Source of the DNA: an uncultured Clostridia bacterium
Lineage (GTDB): Bacteria > Bacillota > Clostridia > RUG12999
Assembly: GCA_938005345.1 (NCBI GenBank)
Contig: CALLNG010000038.1
Span: 1 to 14,360, forward strand
Length of the DNA: 14,360 nt
Direction: 5' to 3'
Shown: positions 8,460-14,360 of the stretch, one piece after another
How positions within the stretch are numbered: the stretch's first letter is position 1
Layout: every line of letters begins with the position of its first letter
Translations under genes and position numbers: made by a program
Notes under the pieces: model-generated
What the model saw: only the letters and a program-made list of their open reading frames with translations
Told to the model about the DNA's origin: nothing
Database searches by the model: none

Positions 8460-8489
8460 ATTATAACATAAAAGTAGAAACCTTTACAA
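8460..8489 (-). promoter_or_regulatory. Orphan minus-strand extended -10 promoter
   Basis: On the minus strand: -35 TTGTAA (8484-8489), an 18-base spacer, and consensus -10 TATAAT (8460-8465) preceded by TG in the extended position. No gene lies downstream before the terminator at 8251-8283. Confidence 0.45.
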
Positions 8490-8506
8490 CCTGATTTTTC
8501 TTTTTT

Positions 8507-9331
8507 GGTGAGCGATACTCTGTACAATCCTTTTACCGTACGCCAAATGAGTATCCCTTCCAATTTCTGGGGGTATGCATTCCGCTGCACTATATATTAA
8601 AAGATATACAATACGGTAAACTAAATCCGGATGAATGTGCCTATGAGATTATGTTGCTTCGTGACTAACATGCCAACACATTTGCCAATATCGCGAAAGA
8701 GTTTGAAATATCGGCACAAGCGTAATACAAATATACAACAAACTCAAGTTAAAACAAATACGCTTATACATCCATCCTATTGTGGCGGTGCTTGGATATG
8801 AAAGCGCTTTACAAGTGAAAAATATATTTGATACGGCTTATGAGTGCGATCAGGATAGGACATGCCTGTGCGTATTTGGAAAAGAAAGATAAAGCTATTT
8901 TAATTGAATGCAGGGACGGAGAACCAGATATACCGACACAATTTATCAAGAATATGCCCCCTTTCAAACCGAAGTTGAGCAAAAAAACGATTGCCCGTGT
9001 AGTTGAATTGAGGGAAGTTGAAAAAGCGTCATTTGTAACCATAGCGAAAAAGTGGCGTATGACACAAGCGAAAGCAAAGCGCACTTATGAAATGTTTTAT
9101 CATAAGCAGATTCTTGCGCTTATCAAGGCATTACAGGGAAAGGCAGAACGCCAAGAGAAAAAAGCAGCTATTTGGAATTATTATCTCAGAAGATACCACT
9201 CTTCTAAAAAACGGCTATGGTATGTTAACAAACTGATTTTTCTTTCAAGAAAAATCGGACTGGAGTTAAGTCCATTCCGATATGGTGCAAATGTTCTTAC
9301 AGGACTTGCCCGCCGCGCAGCGTTGTGCTAG
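8507..9331 (+). pseudogene. Decayed gene with two tandem helix-turn-helix units, mobile-element-like
   Basis: Three reading-frame pieces join into one protein-like sequence. Piece 1 (8507-8722) ends its first half with ECAYEIMLLRD, then an in-frame TAA (8666-8668), then HANTFANIAKEFEISAQA. Piece 2 (8722-8889, another frame) continues VIQIYNKLKLKQIRLYIHPI and ends VFGKER at TAA 8890. Piece 3 (about 8891-9331, back in the first frame) carries KAILIECRDGEPDIPTQF, then an intact 440-base stretch with a second HTH (VVELREVEKASFVTIAKKWR, then MTQAKAKRTYEMFYHKQI). The two HTH units align (LLRD/ELRE, FANIAKEF/FVTIAKKW, IYNKLKLKQI/TYEMFYHKQI), so the protein seems to hold an internal duplication of sigma-region-4-like HTHs. 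I do not recognise the family. The intact part alone could still be translated (167 residues from TTG 8828, or ATG 8840), but no good ribosome binding site precedes it. Decay next to a tRNA points to old horizontally acquired DNA. Confidence 0.6.
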
Positions 9332-9423
9332 CCCCGTGCGTTCCAGCTGCTGTGGGACTATGTGCGAAAACCATGCCCCGGTACGGTTTTAGTGCGTAAA
9401 CATTCTTACGGATTAAGACGTAT

Positions 9424-9456
9424 AAAAAAAGAGACTCCCTATGGGAGTCTCTTTTT
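9424..9456 (-). terminator. Intrinsic terminator of the tRNA-Pro gene (bidirectional)
   Basis: GAGACTCCC (9431-9439), loop TAT, GGGAGTCTC (9443-9451), flanked by seven A on the left and five T on the right. Read on the minus strand it gives a GC-rich stem followed by TTTTTTT, directly after the tRNA 3' end at 9459. Bases 9332-9423 hold nothing I can identify. Confidence 0.88.
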
Positions 9457-9458
9457 GT

Positions 9459-9535
9459 TGGTCGGGATGACAGGACTTGAACCTGCGGCCTCATCGTCCC
9501 GAACGATGCGCGCTACCAAACTGCGCCACATCCCG
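9459..9535 (-). tRNA. tRNA-Pro (anticodon CGG), CCA encoded
   Basis: The minus strand folds into a 77-base cloverleaf. The acceptor stem CGGGATG/CATCCCG pairs fully, with discriminator A and an encoded CCA (9459-9461). The D arm holds GGCGCAGTTTGGTAGCGC, and the anticodon stem CATCG/CGATG encloses loop TTCGGGA, giving anticodon CGG (9499-9501) that reads CCG. The T arm is CAGG-TTCAAGT-CCTG. The sequence closely resembles other bacterial tRNA-Pro(CGG), with C at position 1. It has its own promoter and terminator, so it is a single-gene unit. Confidence 0.96.
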
Positions 9536-9566
9536 AAATTGACCTAATTCTTTTAACAACTTCTTC

Positions 9567-9595
9567 ATTATACTACATTTTTTTTTGTTTGTAAA
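9567..9595 (-). promoter_or_regulatory. Promoter of the tRNA-Pro gene
   Basis: On the minus strand: -35 TTTACA (9590-9595, five of six), a 17-base spacer rich in A, and consensus -10 TATAAT (9567-9572). The expected start near 9560 leaves a leader of about 25 bases before the mature tRNA. Confidence 0.85.
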
Positions 9596-9643
9596 GAGGT
9601 AATCTAAAATTTTTTCAAAAATTTCCGCCCGCATAATGCCGTT

Positions 9644-9672
9644 TTGACTTTTTCCCGAATCTATGTTATGCT
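9644..9672 (+). promoter_or_regulatory. Putative promoter of the methyltransferase gene
   Basis: -35 TTGACT (9644-9649, five of six), a 17-base spacer and -10 TATGCT (9667-9672) with the extended TG at 9664-9665. The expected start is near 9679, about 65 bases before the coding start. It is divergent from the tRNA promoter. Confidence 0.55.
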
Positions 9673-9743
9673 TATGGTACATACGGTTGATGGCATTTCC
9701 CTGATGCGCCTTGGAATTGCCTGTAGAAAAAGGAGGAATGTCT

Positions 9744-10532
9744 ATGCAGCTCCCACATATTGACGGCGGCAAAGCATTTGACTGGGGACGCGCTTCCCAG
9801 GACTACGCACAGTACCGCGACATTTATCCGCCACAATTTTACCAAACCATTCTGGATTTGGGCCTTTGCCAAAACGGGCAGGACATTTTGGATTTGGGCA
9901 CAGGAACCGGCGTTTTACCACGCGGGCTATACAAGCACGGTGGACACTGGACCGGTGTGGACTGTGCGGAAAATCAAATCCAGCATGCCATTCGGTTGTC
10001 CCAGGACCGTGGTATGGATATTCGCTTTTTCGTAGCGCCCGCCGAAGCAACGGGACTACCGGACCAGTCGTTTGATGTCATCACGGCCTGCCAATGCATT
10101 CCCTATTTTGACAAACCCAAACTGGTACGGGAGACAGTCCGTCTGCTCCGGCCCGGCGGACACTTTTTGATTCTATACATGGTGTGGCTGCCTGCCGAAA
10201 GCGAAATTGCGCGGCAGAGCGAGGCACTGGTCCTGCAAGTGAATCCCGACTGGAGCGGCGGCAATATGCATCGCACGCCTTGTACCATGCCGGACTGGGC
10301 TACGTCCGCGTTCTCATGCGTGCATGCGCTGGGCTATGACGTTGATATTCCCTTCACGCGCGAAAGCTGGCATGGCCGGATCATTGCCTGCCGTGGAATT
10401 GGTGCTTCCTCCTTGCCGCAATCAGCCATCGACACTTTTACACAGGCACACCTTGCCTATTTGCAAACGGTACCTTCCACCTTTACTATTCCCCACTATG
10501 TGACGCTGCTGGATTTACAAGTCAACGCATAA
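9744..10532 (+). CDS. Class I SAM-dependent methyltransferase (UbiE/Methyltransf_11 type)
   Basis: A 262-residue soluble protein. ATG 9744 lies seven bases after AAGGAGGA. An in-frame ATG at 9738 sits too close to the Shine-Dalgarno, and the TTG at 9711 lies upstream of it. The Rossmann SAM-binding motif I is at residues 47-56 (DILDLGTGTG). The acidic residue at the end of strand 2 is D73 in GVDCAENQI. The next motif is AEATGLPDQSFDVITAC (100-116), and post-motif III is LLRPGGHFLIL (134-144). The substrate is unknown. The distal half, with MPDWATSAFSC and TRESWHGRIIACRGIG, resembles the variable substrate-binding part of small-molecule methyltransferases. It appears monocistronic, with its own promoter, and is followed by non-coding or decayed DNA up to a terminator near 10935. 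The generic family call is firm; the reaction is not determined. Confidence 0.88.
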   Translation: MQLPHIDGGKAFDWGRASQDYAQYRDIYPPQFYQTILDLGLCQNGQDILDLGTGTGVLPRGLYKHGGHWTGVDCAENQIQHAIRLSQDRGMDIRFFVAPAEATGLPDQSFDVITACQCIPYFDKPKLVRETVRLLRPGGHFLILYMVWLPAESEIARQSEALVLQVNPDWSGGNMHRTPCTMPDWATSAFSCVHALGYDVDIPFTRESWHGRIIACRGIGASSLPQSAIDTFTQAHLAYLQTVPSTFTIPHYVTLLDLQVNA

Positions 10533-10623
10533 CTGGCAGCAGTGGGCTTCTGTCATCAAAACTTTGATTGGAATCGTAAAAAATCCGAATTGCTATCTTT
10601 TTTATAATGGCAGGATATCTTAA

Positions 10624-10904
10624 CTAACCCTGCAACGGGATGTGCTAGCCGATTCCAACCGATATTTTGATACGATAGGATGTGATGATGTGATTGGGAT
10701 TTTACGCCGGAACTAGCGCGGAAAAAGTGAACGCAAGTTACAAAACGCCGAATATCAAAGGACGAATTGCACGAAATCATTTATCAACTTGCTGCGGAAC
10801 ATGACACGGGTTTTAACACCATCGCCAATCGCATTTTGGAAGACCTTTTTGAGAAAACAAGAATCCTAAGTTGCGACTCTAGCCTGATTGATTCGCAATT
10901 TTAA
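10624..10904 (+). pseudogene. Decayed small gene with a ribbon-helix-helix-like N-terminal piece
   Basis: Two frame pieces look protein-like. The first (from 10624) reads LTLQRDVLADSNRYFDTIGC then DDVIGILRRN and stops at TAG 10714-10716. It follows a TAA at 10621 and has no start of its own. The second, in the frame beginning near 10689, reads WDFTPELARKK, then TGA 10728-10730, then TQVTKRRISKDELHEIIYQL and TGFNTIANRILEDLFEK, ending at TAA 10902-10904. The first piece resembles the start of small ribbon-helix-helix proteins (LTLxxDVLxxANRYFDxIG). The second resembles a helical tail of small antitoxin-like or accessory proteins. A frameshift, an internal stop and a missing start show that it is dead. 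The rest of 10533-10623 holds nothing recognisable. The family impression is from memory only. Confidence 0.4.
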
Positions 10905-10934
10905 TCGGACACTATGCACGTATAGCGACAACGT

Positions 10935-10976
10935 AAAACCAGCAGCCCCTTTCAATGGAAGGGGCTGCTGGTTTTT
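10935..10976. terminator. Strong bidirectional intrinsic terminator
   Basis: AAAACCAGCAGCCCCTT (10935-10951) pairs with AAGGGGCTGCTGGTTTT (10959-10975) around the loop TCAATGG, with GTTTTTG after the stem. It lies 46 bases beyond the stop of the XRE gene on the minus strand, which it probably serves. It also stops plus-strand read-through from the methyltransferase. Confidence 0.88.
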
Positions 10977-11021
10977 GTTTGCATCGGCAAAGACGATCCA
11001 AAACCCTATCTGGGCCGCCTG

Positions 11022-11261
11022 CTATTGCTCCAATTCTTTTTCTATCTGCAAAACCACGGTGCTCATTTTCACGTCCAGCGCACAGCATATCCGGTAAAAC
11101 GTTTCCAGCGTTGGTTTTCTTTCTCCGCGTTCAATGGCGCTCAAATGGCTCCGGTTGATGCCAGCCAGTCCGCTTACAATTTCCTGCGAGATGCCCTTTT
11201 GCTGCCGGAAACAGGCAATCACTTTTCCCACTATCACAGGATCCAACATAGATAAATACAT
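11022..11261 (-). CDS. Small XRE-family helix-turn-helix regulator
   Basis: A 79-residue DNA-binding protein that consists almost only of one HTH_3/XRE domain (about residues 12-67). It reads IVGKVIACFRQQKGISQEIV, then a recognition helix INRSHLSAIERG and GERKPTLETFYRICCALDV, the usual closing pattern of Cro/CI-type domains. The start ATG 11259-11261 follows GAGGTGG by four bases; ATG 11249 is an alternative. It is divergent from the zinc-ribbon/TM2 gene, with about 110 bases between them that contain an exact double repeat over the neighbour's promoter. The simplest reading is that it represses, or autoregulates with, the neighbour. No kinase, protease or sensor domain is present, so the signal is unknown. 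Confidence 0.9.
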   Translation of the reverse strand: MYLSMLDPVIVGKVIACFRQQKGISQEIVSGLAGINRSHLSAIERGERKPTLETFYRICCALDVKMSTVVLQIEKELEQ

Positions 11262-11306
11262 GCCACCACCTCTATGAAGTATTCTATGATAAATTTTGGT
11301 TGTTTA

Positions 11307-11339
11307 TGAATACATATGTGACATTTGAATACATATGTG
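11307..11339 (+). repeat. Tandem 14-base direct repeat over the TM2 gene promoter, candidate operator
   Basis: TGAATACATATGTG occurs at 11307-11320 and again at 11326-11339, exact in all 14 bases, with a 19-base period. Each copy contains the 8-base palindrome ACATATGT, suited to a dimeric HTH protein. The first copy overlaps the -35 and the second lies in the spacer of the promoter at 11318-11346. Confidence 0.8.
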
Positions 11340-11346
11340 TTAAAAT
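11318..11346 (+). promoter_or_regulatory. Promoter of the zinc-ribbon/TM2 gene
   Basis: -35 GTGACA (11318-11323, five of six), a 17-base spacer and -10 TAAAAT (11341-11346, five of six). The expected start is near 11353. Its overlap with the repeats means a bound repressor would block polymerase. Confidence 0.65.
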
Positions 11347-11373
11347 GAAGAAAACATGAGAGGGGGAATTTAT

Positions 11374-11847
11374 ATGAATCAAGTGGCAGAACCGAACACT
11401 GCACCCAAAGCAGAACCGCAACAAAATCCTGGCACCGCAACGCAGCTGGGTAGTCCACAAACCGCGGGTGCGGCAACACAACCGCAGACAAAATTTTGTA
11501 AACACTGTGGTGCCGCGATACCCAAAGACGCAGTGATTTGCACAAGCTGCGGCAGACAGGTCGAAGAAATCAAAAGCGAAGCCAACCAGCCTAACATCAT
11601 CATTAACAACAGTAATAGCAGTGTCAATTCCAACATCAATCAAAATGTTGGAATGATGGGCCGTGCCAAAAACAAATGGGTGGCGCTGCTCCTTTGCCTG
11701 TTTTTGGGCGGCTTAGGCGGTCATATATTTTATGAAGGCAAAATCGGCATGGGTATTCTGTATCTGTTTACCCTTGGGTTGTTTGGTATCGGCATATTTA
11801 TCGATTTTATTGTACTGCTGTTCAAGCCCAATCCCTACTACGTGTAA
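11374..11847 (+). CDS. Zinc-ribbon and TM2 domain membrane protein
   Basis: A 157-residue protein. ATG 11374 lies seven bases after GAGAGGGGG; the in-frame ATG at 11356 overlaps that ribosome binding site. Residues 1-40 are rich in Pro, Ala, Gln and Thr and probably disordered. A zinc ribbon follows with Cys 42, 45, 56 and 59 (CKHC...CTSC). Next is an Asn/Ser/Ile-rich linker (about 70-93, INNSNSSVNSNINQN). The C-terminal TM2 domain (about 100-152) has two membrane spans, KWVALLLCLFLGGLGGHIFY and GILYLFTLGLFGIGIFIDF, joined by the short EGKIGMG turn. TM2 proteins are common in Clostridia, but their function is largely unknown. Here the ribbon and the tail probably lie on the cytoplasmic side. 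The gene is divergent from an XRE regulator and ends before a terminator shared with proS. Base composition matches its neighbours. Confidence 0.93.
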   Translation: MNQVAEPNTAPKAEPQQNPGTATQLGSPQTAGAATQPQTKFCKHCGAAIPKDAVICTSCGRQVEEIKSEANQPNIIINNSNSSVNSNINQNVGMMGRAKNKWVALLLCLFLGGLGGHIFYEGKIGMGILYLFTLGLFGIGIFIDFIVLLFKPNPYYV

Positions 11848-11979
11848 TTTGCAACCCTTCTCCAAAAGGGACTGGCAGGATAAGATTATTTGTGTTTTTT
11901 CCTCCTTCTGAGAAAAATCAATATGCTCGCGTTCTTTCTTGCCGCCTCAACAAGAACGCCGCAGACGGCGGAATAACAT

Positions 11980-12017
11980 AAAAAAGCGTTATCCCCTAAC
12001 AGGGATAACGCTTTTTT
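11980..12017. terminator. Bidirectional terminator between convergent TM2 gene and proS
   Basis: AAAAAGCGTTATCCC (11981-11995) and GGGATAACGCTTTTTT (12002-12017) form a long perfect stem with a six-base loop and T tracts on both strands. It stops the TM2 transcript from the left and the ispD-ispF-proS transcript from the right. The gap before it holds one further small GC hairpin (CGCCG-CAGA-CGGCG near 11957-11970) and nothing else recognised. Confidence 0.92.
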
Positions 12018-12091
12018 GTTAACGCCACGGCACAGGTAGATGCTCTTACCAGGTTACCTCCGGCGTATTCTTTTTAATCAACCGCCACCGT

Positions 12092-13801
12092 TTAGCCGTT
12101 TAACTGTCCGCGGATATAGTCCACCGCTTTTTGTACCGCTTCGGCAGCGGGCAGTTCCTCTTTTTCGCCCACAGCGCGCTCCACATATTCCACTATGCCG
12201 TCCGCCGCTTTTCTTCCTGCCGTTATGCGCACGGGAAAGCCCATCAGTTCCGCATCCTTAAATTTCACGCCAGCGCGCTCCGCCCGGTCGTCCAGCACAG
12301 CCTCCATTCCCTGTGCCAGCAACTCTTCATACAGTTGCTCCGCAAGTTTCATCTGTGCTTCATCCTTATGGTTTGCCGGTACCACCACTACATGGTATGG
12401 CGCTACGCGCACCGGCCAAACAATCCCATTTTCATCGCCGTATTGTTCAATAATAGCAGCCAGGCAGCGGCTGACACCAATACCATAGCACCCCATAATC
12501 ACAGGATTTGCCTTACCATTTTCATCCAACACTGTGGCATTTAACGCTTTGGAATACTTGGTGCCCAATTTAAAAATATGCCCTACTTCCACACCCTGTG
12601 CCGTATGCACTGGTTTCCCACAATGTGGGCAGGCATCGCCCTCCACAATGGTGCGCACATCCAGCACGGCGGTGGGCGTAAAATCGCGGCCTATCTGCAC
12701 ATTTTTATAATGGTAATCTGTCTCGTTTGCGCCCACAACGAAATTGCACATGCCTTCCACTTCGCGGTCCATCAGCAAATCGCAGCCAATGCCAATTGGC
12801 CCCGCAAATCCAACCGCTGCATGGGTCACCTGCTGCACCACAGCCGCATCCGCCAACGCCAGTTCCTGGCAATCCAAATAATTTTTTAATTTCACTTCGT
12901 TGACTTCACGGTCACCACGCACCATTACAGCTACCGGTTTTTCATCCGCTACATAGATAATGGTTTTCACAAACAGCGCCTCATCGCAGTGCATATACTG
13001 CGTTAGCTGTTCAATAGTCCTCACGTCCGGCGTATAGATTTTTTCCAGTGTCAAATCCCCCTGTGGGCAGTCCGTCTGTGTGGGCACACAGGGCGCTTTT
13101 TCGCTGTTGGCTGCATATCCGCATGCATCACAAAACGCAATGGTGTCCTCGCCCACTTCGCTTTTCACCATAAATTCCTGGCTGCCGCTTCCGCCCATGG
13201 CGCCGGAATCTGCATCCACCACAATGTAGTCCAGCTGCATTTGGTCAAACGCCTGGCAATATGCCTCATACATCGTTTGATAGCTGTTGTCCAACCCTGC
13301 TTCATCTTTGTCAAAGCTGTATGCGTCCTTCATGATAAATTCCCGGCTGCGCATCACGCCAAACCGCGGACGGCGTTCGTCACGGTATTTGGTTTGAATC
13401 TGGTAGATGGTCAGCGGCAAAGATTTATAAGATTTTACTTCATTTTTCACGAGTTCCGTGAACACTTCTTCATGTGTTGGCCCCAGGCAAAAATCCCGGT
13501 CGCCCCGGTCCTTCATACGGAACATGCTCGGCCCGAATACCTCCCAGCGGCCCGATGCCTGGTAGGTTTCCGCTGGCAGCAGTGCCGGCATCAGCACTTC
13601 CAGCGCGCCATGGGAATCCATCGCATCACGGATAATCTGTTCCACTTTCCGCAGCGAACGCAGGCCCAGCGGCAGCCAGGAATAAATCCCCGCCGCATTT
13701 TTCCGCATCAACCCCGCCCGCAGCATCAGCTGATGGCTCTTGATTTCCGCTTCCGCAGGCACCTCCCGCAAAGTGGCAATCAACATCTTTGACATTCTCA
13801 T
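12092..13801 (-). CDS. proS: Prolyl-tRNA synthetase (bacterial type with editing insertion)
   Basis: A 569-residue class II synthetase that charges tRNA-Pro with proline in the cytoplasm. The start is ATG 13799-13801 (MRMSKMLIATLREVPAEAE matches the family start). The open frame runs 52 codons further upstream but overlaps ispF there. AAAGGATG overlaps the ispF stop and serves as ribosome binding site with a rather long spacer. Motif 2 lies at about residues 131-160 (YQIQTKYRDERRPRFGVMRS), with the GPTHEE loop at 108-112. The INS editing domain that removes Ala-tRNA-Pro spans roughly 224-407. Motif 3 is at 434-453 (VIMGCYGIGVSRCLAAI), followed by the anticodon-binding domain (VVVVPANH to the end). 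Length is normal for this type (about 565-570). CDAC (224-227) and CPHC (391-394) form possible metal-binding pairs. It follows ispF by eight bases in one operon. Confidence 0.98.
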   Translation of the reverse strand: MRMSKMLIATLREVPAEAEIKSHQLMLRAGLMRKNAAGIYSWLPLGLRSLRKVEQIIRDAMDSHGALEVLMPALLPAETYQASGRWEVFGPSMFRMKDRGDRDFCLGPTHEEVFTELVKNEVKSYKSLPLTIYQIQTKYRDERRPRFGVMRSREFIMKDAYSFDKDEAGLDNSYQTMYEAYCQAFDQMQLDYIVVDADSGAMGGSGSQEFMVKSEVGEDTIAFCDACGYAANSEKAPCVPTQTDCPQGDLTLEKIYTPDVRTIEQLTQYMHCDEALFVKTIIYVADEKPVAVMVRGDREVNEVKLKNYLDCQELALADAAVVQQVTHAAVGFAGPIGIGCDLLMDREVEGMCNFVVGANETDYHYKNVQIGRDFTPTAVLDVRTIVEGDACPHCGKPVHTAQGVEVGHIFKLGTKYSKALNATVLDENGKANPVIMGCYGIGVSRCLAAIIEQYGDENGIVWPVRVAPYHVVVVPANHKDEAQMKLAEQLYEELLAQGMEAVLDDRAERAGVKFKDAELMGFPVRITAGRKAADGIVEYVERAVGEKEELPAAEAVQKAVDYIRGQLNG

Positions 13802-13809
13802 GTTCTTTC

Positions 13810-14292
13810 TTACATCCTTTCTTTGTGTTGTATCAAAACCACAGCCCATGCACTGATTCCTTCTTCCCGGCCGACAAATCCCAGTCTCTCCGTTGTTGTT
13901 GCCTTGACAGATACCTGCTCCGTATCCAGGCCGGCTGCCTGCGCGATGTTTTTGCACATCTGCGGCAGATAAGACATCAGTTTTGGCCGCTGGGCCGCTA
14001 ATATACTGTCTATATTCACCACGGCATACCCCGCCTTATTCAGCAGCTTGGCAGTTTGCCGCAGTAGTTGCAGGGAGGAAATGCCCCGGTAGGCCTCGTC
14101 GGTATCGGGAAAATGCTGCCCAATATCGCCAAGCGCCGCCGCGCCTAGCATGGCATCCATGATGGCATGCACCAGCACATCCGCATCGGAATGGCCCTCC
14201 AGTCCCACTTCATGCGCAATGTCCACACCGCCCAGAATTAATTTCCGCCCCGGTGCAAAACGGTGTACGTCATATCCGTTTCCTATCCGCAT
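13810..14292 (-). CDS. ispF: 2-C-methyl-D-erythritol 2,4-cyclodiphosphate synthase
   Basis: A 160-residue trimeric enzyme of the MEP pathway. It converts 4-diphosphocytidyl-methylerythritol 2-phosphate to the cyclodiphosphate and CMP, on the way to isoprenoid precursors. ATG 14290-14292 follows AAAGGAGG by eight bases. Zinc ligands D8 and H10 are in GYDVHRF and H42 is in DVLVHAIMDA. GHSDADV (33-39) and GDIGQHFPDTD (55-65) are the active-site loops. KATTTERLGFVGREEGI (130-146) is the nucleotide-binding signature. Every key residue is present and the length is standard. It overlaps the end of ispD upstream by 23 bases and precedes proS by eight bases, so the three are almost certainly co-transcribed. 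Confidence 0.98.
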   Translation of the reverse strand: MRIGNGYDVHRFAPGRKLILGGVDIAHEVGLEGHSDADVLVHAIMDAMLGAAALGDIGQHFPDTDEAYRGISSLQLLRQTAKLLNKAGYAVVNIDSILAAQRPKLMSYLPQMCKNIAQAAGLDTEQVSVKATTTERLGFVGREEGISAWAVVLIQHKERM

Positions 14293-14360
14293 CGCCGTCT
14301 CCTCCTTTTTCTGTATGAAAATAGCGCCGGCAGATTTGTTCCGCCTGCACCAAATCTTCC
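14270..14360 (-). CDS. ispD: Likely 2-C-methyl-D-erythritol 4-phosphate cytidylyltransferase, C-terminal end only
   Basis: The last 30 codons of a gene that enters the window from the right, read EDLVQAEQICRRYF then a charged tail GGDGDADRKRI, with stop TGA at 14270-14272. EDL followed by an AE-rich helix matches the usual end of IspD (TPEDL..AE). IspD commonly lies directly upstream of ispF, whose product catalyses a later step of the same pathway. The coding ends overlap by 23 bases. Only the tail is visible, so the call rests mainly on that short match and on the neighbour. Confidence 0.6.
   Translation of the reverse strand, partial: EDLVQAEQICRRYFHTEKGGDGDADRKRI

Noticed and set aside
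8372..8590. Minus-strand frame of 72 codons opposite the start of the HTH pseudogene
   Set aside because: It spans the orphan promoter, lacks a ribosome binding site, and the opposite strand has the better protein-like signal.
8797..8812. TGAAAGCGCTTTACA, close to a CcpA cre box
   Set aside because: It has one extra base compared with the consensus and lies inside the decayed HTH gene, not near a promoter.
9362..9547. Plus-strand frame ending MTGLEPAASSSRTMRATKLR.. and the minus-strand frames over the same place
   Set aside because: These are the well-known false proteins made by translating a tRNA gene and its flanks; the DNA is tRNA-Pro.
13802..13957. N-terminal extension of proS into ispF
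   Set aside because: The family begins at MRMSK..LREVPAEAE; the extension is only ispF DNA read in another frame.

Overview
The window looks like chromosomal DNA of a low-to-mid GC Gram-positive anaerobe of the Clostridia (Bacillota), perhaps an Oscillospiraceae-like gut or rumen species. The reasons are strong AGGAGG-type ribosome binding sites, an LplABC-type sugar importer, a YesS/YtdP-like membrane AraC regulator, the MEP isoprenoid pathway (ispD/ispF), a zinc-ribbon/TM2 protein and T-rich intrinsic terminators. Genus-level assignment is not possible from sequence reading alone.

Left half (1-8283): a carbohydrate-use locus. On the minus strand runs a tight operon, read right to left: two ABC permeases (4465-5451 and 3539-4450), a lipoprotein sugar-binding protein (1864-3498), and a large secreted protein with a discoidin-like domain and an alpha/alpha-toroid-like region that leaves the window (1-1837). 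No ATPase is encoded in the part seen, as is usual for CUT1 importers that share an MsmX-type ATPase. Divergently on the plus strand is a 757-residue membrane-anchored AraC-type regulator (5911-8184). Back-to-back promoters and overlapping palindromes lie between them. The likely logic: the regulator senses an extracellular oligosaccharide, or its import state, and activates the importer and the secreted enzyme.

Middle (8284-9540): decayed accessory DNA next to a tRNA. A pseudogene with two tandem helix-turn-helix units, broken by one in-frame stop and two frameshifts, lies at about 8507-9331. A possible promoter-terminator unit for a small RNA is on the minus strand (8246-8489). tRNA-Pro(CGG), with encoded CCA, a consensus promoter and a terminator, lies at 9459-9535 on the minus strand.

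Right half (9540-14360): a SAM-dependent methyltransferase (9744-10532), a small decayed gene with a ribbon-helix-helix-like start (10624-10904), and a divergent pair made of an XRE-family repressor (11022-11261, minus) and a zinc-ribbon/TM2 membrane protein (11374-11847, plus). An exact 14-base direct repeat sits on the promoter between that pair. Convergent to it is a housekeeping operon on the minus strand: ispD (3' end only), ispF and proS.

The most noteworthy items are the secreted discoidin/toroid protein of unrecognised family with its importer and sensor-regulator, the twin operator in front of the TM2 gene, and the tandem-HTH pseudogene beside the tRNA.
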